Source: an uncultured Mycoplasmatota bacterium
Lineage (GTDB): Bacteria > Bacillota_I > Bacilli_A > RF39 > UBA660
Assembly: GCA_900546715.1 (NCBI GenBank)
Contig: UREA01000004.1
Coordinates: 17,386-81,385 of the forward strand
Length of the DNA: 64,000 bases
Direction of reading: 5' to 3'
The translations under genes were made by a program, and so were the position numbers. Below are positions 35,858-43,859 of this stretch, one piece after another (position 1 is the first letter of the stretch; every line of letters begins with the position of its first letter). The notes beneath the pieces were generated by a model. That model ran no database searches. It saw only the letters and a program-made list of their open reading frames with translations, and had not been told where the DNA came from.

Positions 35858-36723
35858 CTTTTAATACCCTCCACATTACAATTTTCAAAAATAATTGGAT
35901 ATAGTTCTTTATGATTTAATACCCATTCTTTCATTTCACTTACCATATCCTCATAACTAGGAACTTCAAAATCAAATGATTTATCTGTTCTAATTAATGT
36001 TTTTTCACTTTCAACATTTGGATTTTCAGTAATTTCAATATCTTTGTTAAAATATTTTTTAAATAATTCTAATAAGTCTTTTTTAGAAATAAAATCGTTA
36101 TTTACAACATGTTGTAACCCCGTCAAGTTATTATCAATTGCTTTTTTCATTGCTTTAGCAAGTTCAATAGTAGTAACTCCTGTCCAAATAACTTTAGTGT
36201 AACCTCCAACAGCATCATTTTGAGTAATAAACCATTCAAATAGTCCAATTCCTTTAGGATTATTATCTGGACCCACAATAGATGTTCTAAGAGTTACATT
36301 ACGATTATTATTTATTTCTCCTAAAGCCTTACTTCTACCATAAAATGAAATTGCATCAGGTAAAGATTCTTCGTTATACTTACCAACAGTTCCTTCAAAA
36401 ACACAATCAGTACTAACATGAATAAATTTAAAATTATATTTTTTAGATAATTCATCAACATAATGCGGCAATAAACTATTAAGTCTTACAGCTAATACTT
36501 TATTTTCTTCAGCAACTTTATTTAATATGCCAATACAATTTATAACTACATCTGGTTTTTCTGAAGAAATAATTGTATCTAAATTATTCATATCAGCATT
36601 AGCATCATATATAACACCATCACCATGAGTAACAGTTCCAATAACTTCATTTCCTAGTTCTAAAAAATAATTGTAAACTACATGACCTAACATTCCATTT
36701 TTTCCTAGAACTAATATTTTCAT
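35854..36723 (-). CDS. RmlD-like NAD(P)-dependent sugar-nucleotide reductase
   Basis: 289 residues: a Rossmann start MKILVLGKNGMLGHVVYNYF, ISTD-type HVSTDCVFEG, and the active-site YxxxK as FYGRSKALGE. It takes the place of CapF between CapE and CapG but lacks the C-terminal cupin domain of CapF/FnlB (about 370 residues). In known L-QuiNAc pathways (FnlA-QnlA-QnlB) the reductase is also short and RmlD-like, so the product could be UDP-L-RhaNAc and then UDP-L-QuiNAc. Coupled to both neighbours by ATGA overlaps. Confidence 0.85.
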   Translation of the reverse strand: MKILVLGKNGMLGHVVYNYFLELGNEVIGTVTHGDGVIYDANADMNNLDTIISSEKPDVVINCIGILNKVAEENKVLAVRLNSLLPHYVDELSKKYNFKFIHVSTDCVFEGTVGKYNEESLPDAISFYGRSKALGEINNNRNVTLRTSIVGPDNNPKGIGLFEWFITQNDAVGGYTKVIWTGVTTIELAKAMKKAIDNNLTGLQHVVNNDFISKKDLLELFKKYFNKDIEITENPNVESEKTLIRTDKSFDFEVPSYEDMVSEMKEWVLNHKELYPIIFENCNVEGIKR

Positions 36724-37721
36724 TCTTCTATTTCTCCCATTCTTTCTAGAAGATTAATCATTCCGTCAATATCAAGTTGTCTCGTGTTATTAGATGTATA
36801 TGATTCAACTTGTCGAACAGTTCCATCACCTTCTGGATAAAATTTATCATAATTTAAATCTCTATTATCCATTGGAATGCGATAATAATCTTCTAAGTCT
36901 TCGGCTTTAGTCATTTCTTCACGAGTAACTAAAACTTCATGATCTTTTTCTCCATGCCTAGTTCCAATTATTTTTATTTCAACATCGCTATTTTTATACT
37001 TAAGTATTGCTTTAGCTAAAGTATCAATTGTTGCACCTGGTGCCTTTTGTACAAACAAATCTCCTTGTTTACCATGTTCAAATGCATACATTACTAACTT
37101 TACTGCATCTTCTAGAGTCATCATGTATCTTGTCATTCCCGGATCAGTTACTGTTAATGGTTTTCCTTCTTTAATTAATTTATAAAATAAAGGAATAACT
37201 GAACCACGAGAACCCATAACATTACCATATCTTGTTAGACAAATTGTTGTTTTTGCATTATCTCCAAGCATTCGTGCTTTAGCAATAATAACCTTTTCCA
37301 TTAAAGCCTTACTCATTCCCATTGCATTTATAGGATATGCTGCTTTATCCGTACTTAAACAGACAATTTTTTTTACTCCATGCTTAACTGCACACTCAAG
37401 TACATTATATGAACCAAATACATTTGTTTTAGCAGCTTCAATTGGGAAAAATTCGCAAGATGGCACTTGTTTTAATGCAGCTGCATGAAATATGTAATCA
37501 ACACCTTCCATAGCACTATCTAAAGTTGTAATATCTCTAACATCTCCTATAAAAAACTTGATTTTAGGATTATTATATCTTTTACGCATATCATCTTGTT
37601 TCTTTTCATCTCTTGATAAAATTCTAATTTCTTTTAAATCAGAATCTAAAAACATTTGCAAAACTTTATTTCCAAATGAACCAGTTCCTCCAGTAATCAA
37701 TAATACCTTATCTTTAAACAT
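36720..37721 (-). CDS. capE: UDP-GlcNAc 4,6-dehydratase/5-epimerase CapE (FnlA)
   Basis: About 333 residues. First step in making N-acetyl-6-deoxy-L-sugars from UDP-GlcNAc. MFKDKVLLITGGTGSFGNKV, HAAALKQVPSCEFFP, STDKAAYPINAMGMSK and GTRHGEKDHEVLVTREE follow staphylococcal CapE closely; the catalytic Met (NAMGMSK, in place of Tyr) is typical of this subgroup. The start is ATG 37721 (GAGGA 9 bases upstream) rather than GTG 37730, which adjoins the ribosome site. Confidence 0.93.
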   Translation of the reverse strand: MFKDKVLLITGGTGSFGNKVLQMFLDSDLKEIRILSRDEKKQDDMRKRYNNPKIKFFIGDVRDITTLDSAMEGVDYIFHAAALKQVPSCEFFPIEAAKTNVFGSYNVLECAVKHGVKKIVCLSTDKAAYPINAMGMSKALMEKVIIAKARMLGDNAKTTICLTRYGNVMGSRGSVIPLFYKLIKEGKPLTVTDPGMTRYMMTLEDAVKLVMYAFEHGKQGDLFVQKAPGATIDTLAKAILKYKNSDVEIKIIGTRHGEKDHEVLVTREEMTKAEDLEDYYRIPMDNRDLNYDKFYPEGDGTVRQVESYTSNNTRQLDIDGMINLLERMGEIEE

Positions 37722-37760
37722 TTTTCTCACTCCTCTTACATTTTATTATATCATAATTTT

Positions 37761-38498
37761 TTAAATATTCATTATTTTTTTATAATAAGTATCACATACT
37801 TTTTTTGTATTACCCATCATAACTATTTTTCCATCTTCAAGCCATATAACTTTATTACATAATTCTCTAATAGATTCCAAGGAATGTGATACATATAAAA
37901 CAGTAGTTCCACCTTTTATCATTGACATCATTTTATTTTTACTTTTTTCTTGAAATTTAATATCTCCAACAGACAATATCTCATCTACAATTAATATCTC
38001 TGGATCAACAACTGTAGAAATTGAAAAAGCTAATTTTGCAACCATACCAGATGAAAAATTCTTAACTGGAACATCTAAAAAATCTTTAAGTTCTGAAAAT
38101 TCAACAATTTCATCAAACTTTTCATTCAAAAACTCTTTAGAATATCCAAGTATCGCTCCATTTAAATAAATGTTTTCTCGAGCAGTTAAATCAGCATCAA
38201 ATCCAGCTCCAAGTTCAATCATCGGAGAAATGACTCCATCAACTTCAACAGTACCTTCAGTAGGTTTCATTACTCCACTAACTACTTTAAGAAGAGTAGA
38301 TTTTCCAGCCCCATTAGCACCTATTAAACCAACTACATCTCCTCTTTCCACATTAAAAGTTATATTTTTTAATGCCCAAAAATCACTTTTTTTAATTCTT
38401 TTTCTTTTATCAAACAATCTTATAAATGTCATTTTTAAAGAATTATCCTTTTCAACACCTAAATTAAATTTCATTCCAACATCTTTTAATCTAATCAT
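37761..38498 (-). CDS. Polysaccharide ABC exporter ATPase
   Basis: About 245 residues: Walker A LIGANGAGKSTLL, signature FSSGMVAKLAFS, Walker B EILIVDEILSVGD. A second ABC-2 ATPase, distinct from TagH, likely serving the amino-sugar polymer. ATG 38498 is chosen because GGAGG lies 4 bases upstream; the longer frame to 38561 would overlap the permease gene heavily. Confidence 0.92.
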   Translation of the reverse strand: MIRLKDVGMKFNLGVEKDNSLKMTFIRLFDKRKRIKKSDFWALKNITFNVERGDVVGLIGANGAGKSTLLKVVSGVMKPTEGTVEVDGVISPMIELGAGFDADLTARENIYLNGAILGYSKEFLNEKFDEIVEFSELKDFLDVPVKNFSSGMVAKLAFSISTVVDPEILIVDEILSVGDIKFQEKSKNKMMSMIKGGTTVLYVSHSLESIRELCNKVIWLEDGKIVMMGNTKKVCDTYYKKIMNI

Positions 38499-38508
38499 GT
38501 ATCCTCCC

Positions 38509-39321
38509 TTATAAGTAATAAATAAATTTATTTTGTTTTTTTCTAAACACAAACAAACCAATTATTAAAACAACCACTCCAGATAATAAACATCCTAACA
38601 AATTGGTCCAAGTTGGCATTTGTGAATTTAACAATATATCCCTTGTAGCATTTATAAATTGATATAATGGATTAAACACAAATATTTTTTGTAACCAATC
38701 AGGTAATATAGATATTGAATAAAATATTGGAGTAAAATAATTTAATATTGTTAGTAAAATACCCCAAATATAAATCATATCTCTTAAAAATACTGCAATT
38801 GTAGAAAGAATATAACCAACACCAACAGTAAACATAAACATACACAAATATATAAAAGGTAATAATAAATAATATACATTAATATAGCATTTTGTTCCCT
38901 CGGCAGCATCACCTGATAAAAAAACTATCAAAAATAATGGTATTAATGATAAAACAAAATTAATTGCAACAAATATGCATTTAGCAACTGGAAAAATATA
39001 TTTAGGTATATATACTTTATTTATTAATGATGCATTTCCTGTAATAGAAAGCATTGCATTATTGGTGGCTTCACTAAAATAATTAAATATTACTAAACCA
39101 CTCATTAAGTATACTAAATAATTAGTTCCTTCCATACTAAATTTAAACATATTAGAAAATACTATAGCCATTACTATCATCATTAATAACGGATATAAGA
39201 TACTCCATAAAACCCCTAAAACACTTCTCTTGTATTTTATTTTAAAATCTCTTATTACAAGTTGTGATAATAAAAACCTATATTTTTTTACATTATAAAA
39301 TATATTTTTTACAAAAGTCAT
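38509..39321 (-). CDS. Polysaccharide ABC exporter permease
   Basis: 270 residues, six membrane helices, with the ABC-2 signature segments RDFKIKYKRSVLGVLWSIL and NPLYQFINATRDILLN. Pairs with the ATPase just downstream and overlaps tagO by ATGA. Exporters of this type move completed, lipid-linked polymers, which sits oddly beside two Wzy-like domains (see findings). Confidence 0.92.
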   Translation of the reverse strand: MTFVKNIFYNVKKYRFLLSQLVIRDFKIKYKRSVLGVLWSILYPLLMMIVMAIVFSNMFKFSMEGTNYLVYLMSGLVIFNYFSEATNNAMLSITGNASLINKVYIPKYIFPVAKCIFVAINFVLSLIPLFLIVFLSGDAAEGTKCYINVYYLLLPFIYLCMFMFTVGVGYILSTIAVFLRDMIYIWGILLTILNYFTPIFYSISILPDWLQKIFVFNPLYQFINATRDILLNSQMPTWTNLLGCLLSGVVVLIIGLFVFRKKQNKFIYYL

Positions 39322-40454
39322 CTTTTCTTCCTTCCTTTCTTGCTTTTCTTCTTTTTCTTATTATGTTTTACATCAGTTGCTAATCTCACTACTACTTTAT
39401 CAGTTATTTCATTTTTCTTCTTATGTTCAAATAATATATCTGTCTTAAGTATTACAAATAATAAAAGAATCATAAGTATTACATATATAGCTATAGCTAT
39501 TTGATTATCCCCTAAGACATAAAATATTGATACTGCTGCAAAAGCTATGTCTATCGCATAAATTATTAAAATACTTTTAGTTGGACTATATTTCATTTTA
39601 AGAAGTTGATGATGAAAATGTTCTTTATCAGCAACTCCAATATTTTGTCCTTTAAGTATCCTTCTAAGTATTGCAAATACTGTATCAAATATTGGTATAG
39701 CTAAAATAATTATTGGCACAATTAAAGATGTAAATGTTGTTACTTTATATCCAAGAAGTGCAATAATTGATATCATAAACCCTAAAAATAAACTTCCGGT
39801 ATCTCCCATAAATATCTTAGCGGGTGGAAAATTATGAAATAAAAATCCTAAAGTTGAACCAAGCATAATTAGTGATATTATAACATCTAATCCCCCGATA
39901 CGATTTAATATAAAAGCAATTATAGCAATAGTCAAGAAATATATTGAACTAATACCTGCCGCAAGGCCATCTAGGCCATCAATTAAATTAATAGCATTGG
40001 TAATTGCTACAATAAATACAATTGAAGTAAGTGAACCCCAAAATTCATTAAAATAAATATTAAATCCAAGTAATGTTACATTTGTAAAATATAGCTCACC
40101 ATATAATACTACAATAGTTGCTGCAATAATTTGGACAATTAATTTATATCTAGCTTTAACTGGATTTATATCATCAACTATACCTACTAAAATAAGTAAG
40201 AAACCTCCAATTAAAATGGATAACATTTGAGTGCTAACATCACCATAAAGAATATAGCCAAGTAAAAATGCTAGAAAAATTGCCAGTCCCCCAAGCCTTG
40301 GCATTGGAACTTTATGTATTTTCCTTTCATTTGGTTCATCCATTGCATTTATATGTAAAGCAATCTTTTTTATAATTGGTACAAGTATTAAACTAGCTAA
40401 AAAAGTAACAATTACTATAATAAATACATTATGTCCATTTACTACTAAATCCAT
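39318..40454 (-). CDS. tagO: Undecaprenyl-phosphate GlcNAc-1-phosphate transferase (TagO/WecA)
   Basis: 378 residues, about eleven membrane helices. Catalytic motifs: DEPNERKIHKVPMPRLGG, VDDINPVKARYK, NAINLIDGLDGLAAG, FMGDTGSLFLG and HFHHQLLKMKYS. It transfers GlcNAc-1-P to undecaprenyl phosphate, priming teichoic acids and capsules. The cytoplasmic C-terminus ends in a run of Lys/Arg. AGGAG 8 bases before ATG. First gene of the long operon ending at 26059. Confidence 0.95.
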   Translation of the reverse strand: MDLVVNGHNVFIIVIVTFLASLILVPIIKKIALHINAMDEPNERKIHKVPMPRLGGLAIFLAFLLGYILYGDVSTQMLSILIGGFLLILVGIVDDINPVKARYKLIVQIIAATIVVLYGELYFTNVTLLGFNIYFNEFWGSLTSIVFIVAITNAINLIDGLDGLAAGISSIYFLTIAIIAFILNRIGGLDVIISLIMLGSTLGFLFHNFPPAKIFMGDTGSLFLGFMISIIALLGYKVTTFTSLIVPIIILAIPIFDTVFAILRRILKGQNIGVADKEHFHHQLLKMKYSPTKSILIIYAIDIAFAAVSIFYVLGDNQIAIAIYVILMILLLFVILKTDILFEHKKKNEITDKVVVRLATDVKHNKKKKKSKKGRKKR

Positions 40455-40493
40455 ATAATATTCTCCTAGTAATAATATTATAACCCATAAAAA

Positions 40494-40525
40494 AAGAAAA
40501 TAAAAGAATTATCCTTTATTTTCTT
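40494..40525 (-). terminator. Terminator upstream of tagO
   Basis: Minus strand 11-bp stem AAGAAAATAAA / TTTATTTTCTT with a 10-base loop followed by TTTTT. It closes the fic region and is followed by a TATAAT box for tagO. Confidence 0.75.
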
Positions 40526-40601
40526 GAAAGTAATTTTCAAATTTAACAATTATTTCATTTAAAAGTTCTTTTTTTAGATTCAGTTTCTATTAAATCATCT
40601 A

Positions 40602-41476
40602 TTATTTTGCATTCATTATTTTTTCTTTTACCTTCATAATTAATTTTTTTACAATGAGGTCTCTTGAATGTAAATCATTATTCTTACCCAATAATAAGTT
40701 TTCATAAAACTTTATTAAGAAACTATTATCTTGTTTTATATTTAAATAATTATTAAAGTAATTACTTCTTACTAGTGCATTTCTATAATAAACAGATTTA
40801 TCTTTGAACATAGTATTATCTACCGTATATCCAAGCGATATTAGATTAGATACTTTTCTATAAATAGTGCAGTAGTTCTAGTATTACCTTCTCTAAATGG
40901 GTGGACCTGCCACAAATTAGAAGAAAAACTAGTTATATTATTAATCACATCAACCATATTCAATTCTTTATAATTTTTCATTTTTTCTAATGATATATCA
41001 TAATCTAATGATTGCTCTAAAAATCTACAATCACCATAAGCAACTGAATCATTATATAAAATTCTTTCATGTTTAGAAAAATCTACTTTTCTAAATTCTC
41101 CAGCAAATTCGTATACATCCTTGAATAAAAATTTGTGAATATATTTTATATAGTCTACTGATAATTCAAAATTATCTTCTTCTAATAGCTCAACAATTCT
41201 CGTAGAAACTAAATCGCATTCAAATTCATCCCAAACTATTTCATCTGATTGATCTTTTTCTACATAATATCGTTTTAATTCATGTTCAACTTCATAAATG
41301 GTTTTCTCACCTGTTACATTTTCTTGTAATAACTTTTCTAAATACTTAGATGGCTTTAAATTATCAACTTCTTGAAGTCCAATTGCCATATCCCACTCTT
41401 GTTGTTTTATATTATTTTTAGGTGTCTTTGTTTCAACATAATTATTTACACTTGAATCTAATTCTTTTTCAGACAT
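40602..41476 (-). pseudogene. fic: Broken Fic-domain AMP-transferase gene (fic)
   Basis: The upstream ORF (40841-41476, 211 codons) contains a Fic domain with the intact catalytic motif HPFREGNTR but stops 12 residues later at KYLI. The downstream frame (40602-40811) supplies the missing end, including FKDKSVYYRNALVRSNY and NNDLHSRD, both typical of Fic C-termini. At the break the minus strand reads CTAATCTAATATCG; removing one CTAAT copy gives KYLISLGYTVDNTMFKDK in one frame. A further slip in an A-run downstream leaves more helical sequence up to about 40520 out of frame. Fic enzymes attach AMP to target proteins; the product is probably inactive. Confidence 0.85.
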
Positions 41477-41497
41477 TCTAACATCTCCATTTATAAC

Positions 41498-41526
41498 AGT
41501 ATACCAAAAAGATTTCTATTTGTCAT
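41498..41526 (-). promoter_or_regulatory. Promoter of the fic pseudogene
   Basis: Minus strand ATGACA (41526-41521), 17-base spacer, TATACT (41503-41498); GGAG lies 8 bases before ATG 41476. The gene can still be transcribed. Confidence 0.7.
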
Positions 41527-41560
41527 TGATATACAGATTTTATAAGACGATATTTATTTT

Positions 41561-42463
41561 TTAAATATCAAGTTCCTTTGCATATTTAAAATCAACAATC
41601 TCTCCATCTTTGGTTTTGATCCAACCAATAAACTTATGAGACCAATCTGACAAATCTTTAGCACTCTTTCCCTTAAATTCATCAATTATTTTATCTAATA
41701 CTTTTATTTCATTTTCATTAAAACAAGACAAATCAGCATCTTGAAGAGGTGCAAATAACATAGCTGAATCATCAACTGATGAAGCAAGCTTAATATAATC
41801 TTGTTTAATTAATAAGTTAAGTAAGGCATCTTGATTATTAACAATTGGACCAAATGGCGCATGAGCATATTTAAAATTACTTATTGCTTTATTAAATAAT
41901 TTATAATTTAGAAAATCAGATGCAAATAAATATTTCATTAATTGTGTTCTATTTAATATAACTTTATTAAGTATATATAAAATTACATTAATACTTTTAT
42001 AATCAATATCAACATTTATTCTATCTAATATTTTATAATATTTTTCTTTAGATAAATTTTTATTATTTTTTAAAATATTATAAATATTATCTTTATTATT
42101 TAATAGGCTTATATAAGTATCAAGATATTCTTTCTGTGGCAGTGATTTGGCATTTTCATATCTTGTTATTGTTTTTTTACTCCACCCAAGAGCTTCCGCA
42201 AATAACCCTTGAGATAAATTTAGTGACTCTCTTATTTCTTTTAATTTTTCAAAACTTAAACCAAATAAATTTAAATAAGCAACATTTATATCATGTACAA
42301 ACACATCATAATCATCAAAATCATATTCAGTTTCACATATTGGACAAGTAAAAACTCTTTCATCAATCACAACATTTTGACCATGAATATTATGATTAGT
42401 TTTTTCAACCCTTACTTCCACCATTACATCTTTATCACATTCAAAACAATACATTTTTTCCAT
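41561..42463 (-). CDS. Zinc-finger + HTH + Panacea antitoxin
   Basis: 300 residues in three parts: an MqsA/YgiT-like zinc ribbon with CFEC (6-9) and CPIC (40-43); an XRE helix-turn-helix (about 68-125: LSQGLFAEALGWSKKTITRYE); and a C-terminal Panacea (DUF4065) domain (about 155-290: RTQLMKYLFASDFLNYKLF, APFGPIVNN). GepA-type antitoxins share this plan. It follows a frameshifted MqsR-sized toxin gene, the order used by mqsRA, and probably binds the palindrome over that promoter. The antitoxin is intact while its neighbour is broken. Confidence 0.85.
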   Translation of the reverse strand: MEKMYCFECDKDVMVEVRVEKTNHNIHGQNVVIDERVFTCPICETEYDFDDYDVFVHDINVAYLNLFGLSFEKLKEIRESLNLSQGLFAEALGWSKKTITRYENAKSLPQKEYLDTYISLLNNKDNIYNILKNNKNLSKEKYYKILDRINVDIDYKSINVILYILNKVILNRTQLMKYLFASDFLNYKLFNKAISNFKYAHAPFGPIVNNQDALLNLLIKQDYIKLASSVDDSAMLFAPLQDADLSCFNENEIKVLDKIIDEFKGKSAKDLSDWSHKFIGWIKTKDGEIVDFKYAKELDI

Positions 42464-42525
42464 ATTATCAAATCCTTTCCTAACTATAATTACTTTCGTG
42501 AAATGACAAACATACCACTTTATTT

Positions 42526-42833
42526 CTATATGTTATATACATTCTTACCATTAATCATTTTTAAAAACACATACATCTCCGTATTATAATCCCTAGAAAC
42601 ATCATAATCAAAACTTACACTAATACAATCTTGCACATTGAGATTCATTACATGTTTCCATATTTCTTTTTCTTTAAATATACCTATTTCGGCAAGAGCT
42701 TGTCTAGCAGTTAATATTCTACCATTTAAATTAATTTTTCTGTTTTTAATAAACAATACATTTTCCTCTCCACTTCTTTTTTACATAATTTCAAAAAAGC
42801 CTCTACTGCATTTTTATCCAATGTTGATAACAT
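42526..42833 (-). pseudogene. Frameshifted MqsR-like toxin gene
   Basis: A short frame from ATG 42833 (MLSTLDKNAVEAFLKLCKK) has a perfect AAAGGAGG site but goes out of phase at a run of six A (42782-42777). One extra A, or a -1 slip, joins it to the 42526-42756 frame (SGEENVLFIKNRKINLNGR ... MYVFLKMINGKNVYNI), giving about 102 residues, the size of MqsR, with a similar alternation of helix and strands at the end (IWKHVMNLNVQD, EMYVFLKM). Lying directly before a zinc-finger/Panacea antitoxin supports a toxin. The family is inferred from size, order and pattern only. Confidence 0.6.
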
Positions 42834-42863
42834 AAATCCTCCTTTACATCCTTCAGTTAATTA

Positions 42864-42892
42864 ATTATAACAAAATTTTATATTGGTGTCGA
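42864..42892 (-). promoter_or_regulatory. Promoter of the MqsR-like/Panacea operon
   Basis: Minus strand TCGACA (42892-42887), 17-base spacer, TATAAT (42869-42864), 30 bases before the ATG. Confidence 0.75.
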
Positions 42893-42901
42893 TTGTCACC
42901 A
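42884..42901. promoter_or_regulatory. Candidate antitoxin operator (inverted repeat)
   Basis: TGGTG-N8-CACCA covers the -35 element of the toxin-antitoxin promoter. A palindrome here is the usual place for autorepression by an HTH antitoxin such as the 300-residue protein downstream. Confidence 0.55.
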
Positions 42902-42922
42902 TTAAGTTTTTAAACCAACATT

Positions 42923-42948
42923 AAAAGGCAACCGATTGATTGCCTTTT
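42923..42948 (-). terminator. Terminator after the GIY-YIG gene
   Basis: Minus strand 9-bp stem AAAAGGCAA / TTGCCTTTT with an 8-base loop, followed by AATGTT, 15 bases past the stop. The weak T tail leaves some doubt; symmetric enough to work on both strands. Confidence 0.65.
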
Positions 42949-42962
42949 AATATAATATTTAA

Positions 42963-43814
42963 TTATGATGCCATCATAGTGGTAATTACTATAAATGCAA
43001 TAATTACAACTACAGGTATTATAATTATTGTTAAAATCATTATGAGATATTCTTGTTTTTGATTTTTTAAATATTCTTTATACCAAACTTCTACTTCCGT
43101 TTTTTTAGCAAAGTATCTATTACCTTTTTTATATAGCGGCAAATTATTATAAACATACAAATTTATCACTTTATTTCTACTACATTGAAGCATTTTCATT
43201 AAATCAATCATAGTTAATTCTTCGTCCTCTACATATTCTTTTCTATTAATATATGCAGTAGTTAAGCTATCTAGCTTACCTCCAATTGTTCTATTTAAAA
43301 GATATTTATTAGGAAAATCCCCAATAAATCTATCTTCATCATTAAACAGAACATCTGTTTTATAAACAAATATTCTTGTAGTATCTAAAGGCAAAAAACT
43401 ATCTATTGATAATTTAGAAGTTTCAACATTACCAAATATCAAGCGTTCAAAAGGCATTTTTTTCCGCCAATGAGAAACAATTCTATCCTTAATATTTCTA
43501 GATGTTCCAATATATATTTGACAATAGTCATCTAAAACCATAATATAATATCCAGAATAATTACAATTATTTAAATCTTTTATTTCAATAAATTGTGGAT
43601 ACTTTCTTAAAAAATCTCTCAAACATTGATTAAAATCATATTTATCTAAGCTTTTAAAACGATTTAGATTAATATCAAAATTTTTTTTACAATTTTTATA
43701 ATGTTCTAATTTACTAGAATCATTTTCAATTTCTTCCAATGAAATATTAATATAATTAGAACTATTTAGTTTAACTTCTTTATATCTTGATATATCAATA
43801 TTAAAATGCAACAT
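42963..43814 (-). CDS. GIY-YIG domain protein with HTH and C-terminal membrane helix
   Basis: About 283 residues. The centre (about 88-150) holds a GIY-YIG-like core: SGYYIMVLDDYCQIYIGTS, then NIKDRIVSHW. An excisionase-type HTH follows (about 200-250: TMIDLMKMLQCSRNKVINLY, LPLYKKGNRYFAKKTEVEVW) and the protein ends in a strong hydrophobic helix. ATG 43814 is used (AAAGGAG 7 bases upstream). A membrane-tethered GIY-YIG protein with an HTH is uncommon, and nuclease activity is inferred. Confidence 0.72.
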   Translation of the reverse strand: MLHFNIDISRYKEVKLNSSNYINISLEEIENDSSKLEHYKNCKKNFDINLNRFKSLDKYDFNQCLRDFLRKYPQFIEIKDLNNCNYSGYYIMVLDDYCQIYIGTSRNIKDRIVSHWRKKMPFERLIFGNVETSKLSIDSFLPLDTTRIFVYKTDVLFNDEDRFIGDFPNKYLLNRTIGGKLDSLTTAYINRKEYVEDEELTMIDLMKMLQCSRNKVINLYVYNNLPLYKKGNRYFAKKTEVEVWYKEYLKNQKQEYLIMILTIIIIPVVVIIAFIVITTMMAS

Positions 43815-43859
43815 CAAAAAACTCCTTTTCTAAAAACATAACTCGCTTGACTATAAAAT

